64,000 bases of DNA from Lumbricus rubellus (lineage: Eukaryota > Annelida > Clitellata > Crassiclitellata > Lumbricidae), in the NCBI GenBank assembly GCA_945859605.1, contig OX243828.1, positions 24,418,609-24,482,608 of the forward strand. Reading direction: 5' to 3'. The notes beneath the pieces are model-generated. The model was not told the DNA's origin. It did no database searches and was given only the letters and a program-made list of their open reading frames with translations. Made by a program: the position numbers and the translations under genes. How positions within the stretch are numbered: position 1 is the first letter of the stretch; every line of letters starts with the position of its first letter. Positions 1-11,300 of this stretch are shown one piece after another.

Positions 1-786
1 GAATTACTGAATGAAGGATTTTATGGTGTAGGATGTGCAATCCAGAACACACTATGATAATCCTGACCACAGGGTTGCTGGGGTTGTGGCTTGCAAAGCG
101 TATAGAACATGAATTTAAGGTTGACTTACTATGAAATGATTTGGAGTGTTTGCTAAGGTTAGCACAGAGAAGAGTGCTCAATTAGTTTGTGAATTAGTTT
201 TTTAGTAATTGAGAAGTATTTCCTAATGAAGTATGAACCATTGCTGAAAGAATTTGGAACGGCTCTGTTGTGAAGTTTTTGCTGAATTGAATATGTTTTA
301 CCTTTTCAACCCAAGTTGCTCTTTTAATACACAGGTAAAGATTCCGTGCAATCAATGAATGCAAAGCAACAGCTTTAGATATTTTTGATTTATTGCACAT
401 AAATAACAATGCCACTTCTTTGAATCCTTAGAGCAAATCAGATTCTTTTCTGGAGTGCTTTGTTCAATCTTGTAAACTTCCTTCTGTGACACTGAGAAAA
501 CCTTGGCGCTTATTACATTCAGTCAAGATCACGTATGATGGGGTTTCAAAGCTTTTTTAATGACGTGCCAGTGGCTATTTTCAGCAAGTCGTGTAGTTCA
601 CCATCAAAGTTTTGTGGATGTGAGAAACATCGTCAGCGTCATAATAGCCTGTAGACCGGTTCAGGGATATTCGCTGATGTATAAACTTTAGGATAAATTC
701 AGAATACATTTTTATCTTTATTTTATTGCTAGCGGTATATATTTTGTTTACTAATATCTATAGTTCTGTTGCTGCATGACTTTTGT
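1..786. other. No gene seen; upstream intron of the ZMYM-like gene
   Basis: This AT-rich stretch has only short, unconvincing open frames on either strand. It precedes the first recognisable exon of the ZMYM-like gene, whose zinc-finger exons are missing, so I infer it is intronic. I see no repeat family member before 787. Confidence 0.5.
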
Positions 787-857
787 TTAACCCTTTAATG
801 CCGGAGGGTATAGGATTTCCCATACCATTTTCTGCGATCTCGGCATTAAGGGGTTAA
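787..857. mobile_element. 71-bp TTAA-bounded hairpin MITE (copy 1)
   Basis: The element starts TTAACCCTTTAATGCC and its other end, read on the opposite strand, is TTAACCCCTTAATGCC, so the ends are inverted repeats with TTAA at both borders. A second 71-bp copy lies in the opposite orientation at 12415-12485, and a diverged 70-bp copy at 6672-6741. TTAA target duplication is characteristic of piggyBac-type transposition; the family assignment is inference. Confidence 0.6.
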
Positions 858-1024
858 TATCACAAGGTTTCGATTTGTGAGTTAAAAAATTTGAGATCAG
901 GTGTGAATTTTCTTATTAGCATTTTATTCAGATTGTTTTTTTCAACGTCTTTTACCTGCTTTTATTTTGATCACGATCATTATCACGTGCGACTCTGTAC
1001 GATTCTCGATTGCATTTTTCTTAG

Positions 1025-1430
1025 AGAGGCGTTGGACGACCCCCACTGAAGGACCGTCTGAAGTCGCCTCAGATGCAGAGCGCCGGACCAGTCAAGGTCC
1101 GACCGGCGTCCAGTCAGGTCATCGTCATCCCAATCCAGGTCTCAAAGGACTCTCTGGGCTCCACCAGCCAGATCAACGGCGCCAACACGAAGGTTACACC
1201 CTCAGGGTCCGGTGCGCCGAAAGTCAAAGCCATGGCATCACTCTCAGACAAGGCGCTGAAGGGCGTGAAGAAGGGCCCCATTATGAAGACAACAAAAGTG
1301 ACGCCGAAGTTCACAAAGAAGCAGGTGGCTAAATTGCTTGACGATGATGAGACTCCGTCGTCGACGAGACGGTCCAAGAGACCGAGCAATATGTCGATGA
1401 AGTTGGCCGAGTGGGGATTGCTGCCGACAG
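1025..1430 (+). CDS. ZMYM: ZMYM-like exon 1 of window: Ser/Lys-rich linker
   Basis: The acceptor is ...tttttcttag before 1025 and the donor is gtaacg at 1431; the exon ends in phase 1. It encodes [11 protein letters not shown], a basic stretch and [18 protein letters not shown]. It is probably not the true first exon, because the family's zinc fingers are missing before it. Confidence 0.75.
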
Positions 1431-2271
1431 GTAACGAATATATGATGCATTCTTTGTATGTGCACTTGTTATGGCGCCCCTTCAAGCTCTCTCTCTACTC
1501 AGAGGCGCTCCCGACTGCAGCGCGGACACTGCATCGGAGTTTCACGCCGAAGCACTGAGCAATTGCGAGTGAAGGACTTGCCCAAGGTCCCTACGAGGCA
1601 GCTTGAGGTGGATTTTAACCTGCAACCCTCGGGCTGTAAGGTAAGGTAATGAACATGCCCACTACACCACCACGCCCCACATTGTATTTTATCTATCAAT
1701 TTATATAGCGCCTCTCACAGTGCACACCGATCATATGCGCTCCCAGTGCATTAGACCAATCTTGCGAGAATAAAGTGGTCTTGAGACAACAAATGGGAGC
1801 ATTTAATTGGCCCACCAGTTAATTAGGAGGAACATGTCGAAAGAGGAAACTGGTTGCACAGTGCAGGGCCAATGAGAGCAATGGTCTGTACAATTGGCAT
1901 GCGACACTGTAAACTTGGGAATATGGAGACTCGCAAAAGCGAAATGTTTTGAAATTTGTGAGCTTGTGAACGGGTGACTATGTAAACTTGTAAGCATAAA
2001 AAAATGTTTATTTGTTTAAATCTTTTAGCTATGCATTAATTAATCAACCAACTGTTTTTTTAAGCATTTAACTTTGTTTAAGTTTGGAAGGTACGTCAAA
2101 TTATTTTATTCGAAAGCAGCAGCTTGTAAATTTGTAACAACAATTTTAGGTGCTCTGTTTTTTTTTACTACTGCAGTGCCTCTGAGTAGAGATCTTGAAG
2201 GGGCGCTGTATAAATTGATATGATTGATTGATTAATTTGATTGATTATTTGATTGATTGATATGATTGATA

Positions 2272-2309
<38 letters not shown>

Positions 2310-5300
2310 ATACAGGTGGACGATCATCTTCGTCATCCGAGGATGAAATGGAGGACGAGTTGGACTTTGACGACGAGGATGATGAGGAACGAGATGACGA
2401 CAACGACAGCAACAGCTCCATGTCGCTCGGTATCTATGCTAAGTCTGCGCAGAAAGGTAGTTTCTGTGTTACTTTAAAAAAAATTGTGGCTGATTGTGAC
2501 GCTGGGATTCGAAACCCGTCGTTTGTCACTTCCTGGATATTGCGCTAGAAGCTAGATAGACCCCCAAAATTTGCGATCCTGCGCTACGCAATTTTATTGC
2601 AAAAATTCAAGTATTGTGCAACAGCGCAGAAATTGACAATGTGCGCAATTTTTTGCTCAAAATTTGAAAAAATCGTGCTAATTTTTTTTATTTGGGCTTT
2701 TATTTACTTAAAAATCACTGCGGCTCGTGGCAGTTCAACATAGCAACGACACCGTTGGATCAAGAATGTAGAATGTTCTTCAATTCAGCAGATGAATATG
2801 TGTTTGCCATAATTTTTGAGATAGTAAACAGATTTTGATGTCGTTTGCATTTGATTCAGAATGTATTCCTTTATTGCCTGAAAAATTGCAGAATTGTTCA
2901 TTAGTGGTTTCTGAGGACTTTTATGACACGAATGTTCAGAAACTTTTATTCAATTTTCAAACTCTAAACGCATGAAAGAATCAAAGCGAGTGTAATTTCA
3001 GTTGGAGAAAAGGATATTTTCGTTCTGTATTTATATGCAAAACCGTTCTAGCATGTCACTTTTAAATGGAAAGGCCAGAAATCAACAAGTTACGGGTTTG
3101 AGCCCCAGTGTCACATTTTGTGTTTTATTAATTTGTGTCGTTCAAAGTGGTTTTCATCAGTCAACGATGTAATGTTATGTTTGTGAAGCACCTCGTTCAG
3201 TATCATTCTAAGAAAAAGGAAAAGTCTACTTGTAGATGCTACTTTGTTGATAAGAGATTTTTCCATCTTCCCATGCTCCATCTGACCATAAATTGTCCAG
3301 CACATTTGACTAAACCTGGAATTTTTCTGATAACTGAACATTTCTTCTCACTGCCGCAATGTACACTCTTACTGAATAACTACAGAGAGCTCGTATTGTA
3401 AGCTGACTGTTGTACTTTTGTCACAGCAGCATGCTTTCCGAGCATTCTTTAAAAATATTTGGAATTTTCATCATTTCTCATGACTGTGCTACACATGCAC
3501 AGTGACCAGATCTGCTAAGCAGCTCACTGTCACTGGGGCCTGTGTAAATTTGTGGGTTTATTATTTGTCATGGAATGATCAGAAATTCAGAAGTTTTGGT
3601 GCTTACGGGATATATAAAGAGTGTTTATTATCATAATATTAAAATACTGGGGTGTATAAAAATAACAACCTATTTTCTGTACAAATTAGTCATTTTGTTG
3701 CTGTGGTAGGAGCTCGAAAACTGGGTCCTGCGGACGATAAGCGATTTTCGACTCCACAGGTTGCCAAGGTATCTATGGGCAGCAAGGCACCAGTGCGCGT
3801 TCTAGCAGGAAGTGCTCCAACAAAGGTAACATACAAATGTTTCTAATTTCACGGTAAAACGACTTTTTCTACTGCTACTGCTGCTTCTGGTCCTACTGCT
3901 GGTACTACCAATACTACTACTACTGGTGCTGCTGCTGCTACTACTGCTACTACTAGTACTGCTGCTAATACTGCTGCTACTACTACTTATACTACTACTA
4001 CTGGTGCTACTACTACTACTACTTATACTGCTACTACTAATACTACTACTACTACTTATACCACTTATACTACTACTACTACTGCTACTACTACTACTGG
4101 TGCTGCTGCTACTACTACTACTACTACTAGTGCTGCTACTTCTGCTTCTACTATTACTACCACAACCACCACCACCACTACTAGAAATGATGGTGATTGT
4201 TGAAAGGGTTAAAATATATCAGTTTGTGATGTTGAGTTCGTTTATTGCGATTGTTTAGAGAACGCTGGTTCCCGGGACAATGCTGCAGGCGCCAAAGGAG
4301 ATGCAGAACAAGTCTTTGATGTGCAAGCCGATCATGATGACAAAGGCAACGTCTTGTAACCCGATTCGTCTGACCAAGGACACCCAGACAGGTTGAATTG
4401 TTTTTTTGTTTGTATGTGCACTTGTTATAGCGCCCCTTAAAGCTCTTCTATACACTCAGAGGCGCTCCCGATGCAGAGCGGACACTGCATCGGAGTTTCA
4501 CACCGAAGCGCTGAGCAATTGTGAGTGAAGGACTTGCCCAAGGTCCTTACGCGGCAAGGTGGATTCGAACCTCGAACCTTTCGGCTCCAATGCAACGACG
4601 CCACCACTACACCACTGTGCTCTGTTATTGACTGAATTCTATCTCTTCATGCGTACTTATGCATTGTAGTATTATCTGCATTTAAATACACCTGTTGCAA
4701 CTTGTACATTGTTTTTTGTTTTGTTTAGCATCATAATATTTGCAAGGTGGTTTTTTTACTGTTACAGTTTATTGTTTAAATCTGAACAGAATATAATTTC
4801 AACGTAATCAAATGACATTAAACAACTATAGGATAATACGGAGTTATGACTTACAAGTAATAATAATAATAATAATAATTTTTCTTTTATTTAACAACCC
4901 AGTTGACAGACGTCAGCTGGTTACAGCGTACAATTATGCAGTTGAAGCAATTCACAGGAATGCAGATCACAGAATAAATACACAAATCTTAACTATACTA
5001 GTTAACAGAACAGACAGCCTGCAATAAGTTGCAATAATAATAATATTACTAAAACTAAATATGTCTCAAATGAACCAACACTTACTTGCACTCACCCTAG
5101 TCAGATGACTTTAATAATCGTGAACTGGCATTAATTATAACAATGTGCTGCTTTCTATTGTTCACTATTGCTTGCTGTTGTTCACTATTGTTTGCTATTG
5201 TTCACTTTTGCTTGCTATTGTTCACTATTGTTTGCTATTGCTTGCTGTTGTTTGCTATTGTTCACTATTGTTTGCTATTGTTTGCCTTTGTTCACTATTG

Positions 5301-8300
5301 CTTGCTATTGTTTGCAGAGAAGGACGAAGGCGACGTTGTGAAGATCCCGATCCCGATTCCTGTCCCGATATTTGTTCCGGCGCCTGTATCCATGGGAACA
5401 CGGCCGGTGCCTGTTCCTGTTCCGCTTCCTGTGCCTGTTCCCATTCCGGCGCTTATGCCGATCACAAAGACTTCCATCAGCAACATACTGAAGCAGCTGA
5501 AGGTCTGGGATTCTATCTTCGATATCTTTATATTTTGGCGTTAAGAAATAAAGTTATTGTTTATTTAATACTGTTAAAGTTTCTTAATTATTGTATGTCT
5601 GATGTGTAAGAGCACTTGCTATGGTGCCCCTTCAACATTTCTACTCAGAGGCACTCCCAACAACAACGCGGTCACTGAGTAGGAGGCGCATGAGCAATTG
5701 CACAGTGAAGGACTTGCTCAGGGTTCCTACGCAGCACTTGGCTTTTGCCAAAAGAAGTTTTATTATGCGAATGTTGTATAACCTTGCATAAATGTTTTCT
5801 ATTATTATTTACTTCCTCTGTAAACTACTGTGCGTTTGCTTGTGGTCAAATAAAGAATGTTCTTACTTACTTACTTACTTCGGTCTCCAAGACACCGACG
5901 CCACCACTGCACCACCGTGTCCCACTTAAATGTTATTATGTTGTTTCTGAATAGTTTGTGCTTCTGTGTTAAGATGATTTGTAAATCAATGAAAGCTCAT
6001 TCTATACATCGGTGGTTCCATGGGTGGTGACAAGACAGTCCTCTGTAGTTCAGTATAAAATCTAAAGAATAACAACTGAATTCTCAAAAGGGTGAGCAAT
6101 GTGCAGAATGTAGTAATACAGCAGCTTGCATCAGTGATGATAATAAGTGATGTTCAAAGTTTAAAATCTAAATATTATTCTGTGCTTTATTTCTGTTCAT
6201 TTGCTGAAAAATTGGACGTGTAAAGCGTATTGGATTTTTAGAGCAAATGAGTGATTTGTTTAAGGTTCAGTCAACACAAACGGGTTGAAACCGCTATATG
6301 CTTCTGTCATCAATAGAAATGTGCTGTTTGGATTGAAAGTTGGCAGACCGTTTGCTTTCCGATTTCATGATTTCGTTTAATTAGCTTGAATCACTAAATA
6401 CTTTCATGAGGTCATTATTACGCGTAGATGTAGAGTTTGTTGGAAACTGATCTGTTTGATTTCTTTAGAGCATTCGGGAGTCGTTACCGCCCGACGAAGA
6501 AAACGTTTTGAAAGTGGCCGATGGCGTGGCAGAAAGCAATCAGGAGGCTGAGGAAGGTGGTGACGATAACAAAGGTAACATTAATAAACAGTTATTCTGC
6601 TTCTTAAATAAAAACGATATATCTTGAATCTCAGTTCACTGGCTTTCTTTGATAAAATGAAGAGCAATCTTTCAACCCTTTGCCACCAACAGTGTAGTAG
6701 ATGCATGGGAAGTCTTATGCCCTTTGTCGGTAAAGGGTTAAGCCAACCCTAAGGCAGCCGTGGGGACTTTCACCTTGGCATACGAGTGGTCTCTTTTAAA
6801 TCCATGCTAAAAAAATTACTTGTTCGCTAGGGCTTATCCCTCATGTTAGCTGCTTCGTAAGGCACCCTTGATGATTACTACTCTCTTCTGTCACCACCAT
6901 CTTAACACAAACTCCTGTTTGTGGTTGCCCAGGTTTAGTGGGATCACTCCCTTTCTAGGCTATACTTTCTTAGGGATCTTTTACCTGATAGATGATAAAA
7001 ATCAGCACCTCATGTCTCTGCACATTCTCATTTTATATATTTTGTTTTCTTGCTGTTTTGATTTGTTGATCTCTTGGAATAAACAAGATTTGATTTGATT
7101 TGTTACTGTGCCATGTAAATTGTCGTAATTATTATTATTTATTTATTATTGTTATTGTATGAGAGCGGCTGACCAGTCCTCTCCCTCGTCGTCTCATCTT
7201 CCCACCGACAGTGTACAGTTGGTGTGTTCATTTTGGCTGAGTTGGTTGGGGGGGGGGGTTCTGGTGAAGCAGAAATCTTGAACCAAATTTTCTGCCCATG
7301 GATTTGAACCTCCAACCTCTCAGATGGCAGTCCCGAACATTAACCACTACACTACCAAGCAAGCTTGCTGATTTAAGTGAATAGACTGTCTGTACTGTTG
7401 CAAGAACAAACAACCAGGCAGAGGACTGACTACCTGTCATCTTGGGTGCGGGGGTGTAGGGGTATGTTCGGTGCCTTGTAGCCGGAAGGTTGCTTGTTCA
7501 AATCCACCTCAAGCCGCCGCGTAGGGACAAGTCCTTTAGCAAGTCCTATACTCGCAATTGATGATGCGCTTCTGCGTGAAACTCTGATTCAGTGTCCACT
7601 CTGTTGTCGGAAGCACCTCTGGGTAGAATTCTTGAAGGGGTGCATACATACATACATACATACATACATACATACATACATACATACACACACATACATA
7701 CACATACACACACATTCATACATCATAAGTAGGCTAAAATATGGATCTGATAGCAGTGTCTGCCTTCTGAACTCATGAATGTTTATCATCTTTTTGTGTG
7801 TTCAGCCGTGGTGAAGCAAGAGATGTCTGTTGAGGAGAGGAGTCAAATGTCGAGCTATCTGCAGCAGCTTCCTATGGAAGTGGTCGAGATGGCGATGCAG
7901 ATAGCCAACCAGATGCCAGATGAAACTTCCGACGACGCTGCGTTGGATGGTGCAGCGGGTACGTAACAAATCAACTGTATGTATGTAGTATAAATGATGT
8001 TTTGTGTCCCATTGTGCGTCTGCAAATGGAGTAATAAAGAAAATATAATTGCTTAGAATGAACGAATGAATGAATAACATTGTGGGGTGCGCTGTGCAGT
8101 GGTATAGTGGTGGGTTCGGTGCCTTGGAGCCAGAGAGTTCAGGTTCGAATCCACCTCAAGCCTCCACATAGGGACCTTTGAGCAAGTCCTTCACTCGCAA
8201 TTACTCATGAATGCACTTCGGCACGAAACTTCGATGCAGTGTTCGTGCTGTAGTCGGGAGCGCCTCTGAGTAGAAAGATCTTGAAGGGACACTATTACAA

Positions 8301-11300
8301 ATGCGAGAAATAATTTTTAAAAAAATAACGCATTTCCTGATGAAACGTTTGCAGGTGAATCTATGGAGCTCGACCCAAATACGTTGGACGCCGTCGACAG
8401 CTTAGGAGGCGTTAAGAAGCGATTCGCGTTGGACGAAAGCGCCAGACCGTCAAAGCGGACGTGCAATGAACCGGAACCTGCGAAAGCCACGCTTCGCCGA
8501 GTCCCCGTCAACGACTCGCGCATGAAGCTGAAGTACTCGTACGGCTTGAACGCGTGGTGGCACTGGGTGACGCAGAGAAATGCCCAGATGGAGATGTCCA
8601 TCGGCGCCCAGGGACGCTTTAAACCGTTCAAGGTGGAGATCCTGCAGTGCTGCGCGGAAGAGCTCAACCACTGCCTGAGTCTGTTCATCCGGGAAGTGAG
8701 GAAGCCGTCCGGGGAGGAGTATGCGCCGGACAGCATCTACTATCTTTGCCTCGGTGAGTCAACTTTGCGGTGCACGTTGACTGCCTACACACCATGTTAA
8801 ATGACTGGATTTGGTACGAGATAACTCGTACTGGATGGGGCAACGTGTTAAAGTATAATTGTTGTGCTGTACTGCAAGCTGCCTTCTTCAGCATGCTTTT
8901 TGTTGAACAATTTTTATATAGTTTATTTGTTTATCTTATAAATGTTAGTGAGGTGCTGAAAGCAATCAAATTCATGGTTATGGTTCTCCTTAGCTTTTAT
9001 GTCCTCCCGCCATTGAGGCCCCAGCCTTATTCCATGAGGCCAAGGTTACATGACCGAATCATCCCTAGTGCGGGCAACCTAACTAGAAAATCGTTTTTGA
9101 CGAGAATGCTTTATCATATTTGAATGTCGTACTATATAAATCATATATATGCAATCATAGAGGGGAAATTGGAGGGGAAAAAACGAGAGGAAGACCAAGA
9201 CAAAGACTGTTGGACTGGATGATGAAAGACGGTTATCAGAAGCTGAAAAAGAATGCACAGAACAGAGAAGAATGGAGACGTCAAACATTTGAACCTGCCT
9301 AAGGGCAGAGAACAGAAAGAAGAAGAAGACTATAAACTAAAGTGCAGCATAAACTGTTGGTCATTAAAAAACATAGTTTTAAAAAATTTATATTGGATTT
9401 TGGACTTAAGATTTTTGCTATTTTAAAACATTTGACATTGATTTGATATAGAAATGATGTACGTTTGTTTATTATATCATGTCTGTACACCAAAATGCGG
9501 ATAGCGATTAGTCTATTAAAGAATATTCTTATTTTTTTATGCTTGTTTACCAAAGTCTTTCTCGATTTACTTGCAGATGAAAACTTCTACATTGATTCAT
9601 CATTTAGTTTGAGTATCAGATCCAAATAATGATTGTTTCATAAAAAGCTGTATTGTTTTTTGTGCTGTGATGATTTTGTTGTTGTTGTGTTTCAAGGTAT
9701 CCAGCATTATTTATACGAGAACAATCGTATCGACAGTCTCTTCCACGACCTCTACTACACCAAGTTTGCCGACGCTCTCAACGACCTTCTGACCGGATTT
9801 GAAGTTCGACTAAATGCCCACGGTACGTTGCTTACATGTTCTTCTATAGGTTCTATTTTGTGGTGCTAACTGCTCTGGCTTTTAGAGTTGTTGATGTTGA
9901 CATTACCCTGCCTCACGATTTCCACAATTGAATAGTTAATAAATAAGAGTTTCTGCCATATGACTTTGCTTGAAATTTACTTATGTTAAATAAGTCTTGT
10001 GCATCATTAAATTCTGTGCATCGGATCTAGTTATAGTTTTCTGTTGCACCTATGTACTATTATTGCATTTTTATACAGCTAATATAAAGAAACATTTGTT
10101 TTGATGAGTTTGATGAGTGTTTCCCACTCAATCTTTTAAGCTAGATGCAACTCCTTATGTAGTTATTTACGTGCTGTGCTTTTTTTAGGTACTTTAGGCA
10201 CCCTTGTGTTATGGCACCATATAAATGATTGTCATGGTTATTGTTTAGAGGAGCGATATCAAGTGTCTTTATACACGTGTGCGTTACGTTACAGGTCAGA
10301 TAGTTTGTCGCGTGACAGAGGAGAATCTTTGGGAGTCGCGTCAGTTGGGTGTTCACTCCCCGAACATCCTCCTAAACACTCTCGTCTACTTCAACACAAA
10401 GCACTTCATGCTGAATGCGACGGAGGGCCACCTCAGTCTCTCCTTCTCCAACATCATGAAGCAGTGGAAGAAGAACACGATGACGTCAGATGGCAGAGCG
10501 GCGCGTACCGTCTACCTGCGCTACAATGCGACCGGACCGGTGGTGACGCCTACGACCAATGGTTTGTCGTCATTGTTGTGAAGTCTTTGTTGTCTTGAAG
10601 TCTTTGTTGTCGTGAAGTCTTTGTTGTTATGAAGTCTTTGTTGTTATGAAGTCTTTGTTGTTGTGAAGTCTTTGCTGTTATGAAGTCTTTGTTGTCTTGA
10701 AGTCTTTGTTGTTTTGAAGTCTTTGTTGTCTGGAAGTCTTTGTTGTCTGGAAGTCTTTGTTGTCTGGAAGTCTTCATTGTTATGAAGTCTTTGTTGTCAT
10801 AAGGTCTTCATTGTTGTAAGGTCTTTGTTGTCATGAAGTTTGATTGTCATGAAATCTTCATGGTCTTCGTCCAGACTTCACTTTAGACACTGATTTATTA
10901 TCACCGTCTTTCGTTGTTTTTATTGATGACCACGACGACAAGGAGCCATCCATATATTGCGTAGGGGTCAATAGGTAAACCAAAGGGAATATATTTTATG
11001 AGTCCACTAATAGGGTCACCCTAGCTGCATCAGTTAGTAATCAGTTGTATTAGCTGATCCGTTAGTAATGAAAAGTTACAATTAGTTGTAGGGAATATTA
11101 CTAATTAGTGTGGAACTTTGCTCCTATTTTCAGCTGCAGAAGCGCAGAGACGTAAGAACCTGGAGACGATGCCGTATGAACAGCTGGAAAATCCGGAGAA
11201 CCCTCTCCGCTGCCCGGTCAAGCTCTATGAATTCTATCTGTCAAAATGGTTGGTTTGCAGTTGTTCATTTCTTTCATTCTGCTCACTGTTGTATCGACTC

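Noticed and set aside
1114..1485. Minus-strand frame opposite ZMYM exon 1
   Set aside because: It is a shadow of the + strand coding exon, whose frame joins the following exons and matches the protein family.
3926..4258. Poly-Leu frame that could pass for a membrane protein
   Set aside because: It is a TAC/TGC microsatellite inside a ZMYM intron.
5143..5330. Cys/Leu-rich frame reading into exon 5 as a signal-peptide-like N-terminus
   Set aside because: It is a 10-bp tandem repeat; homology shows exon 5 starts at the acceptor 5317/5318.
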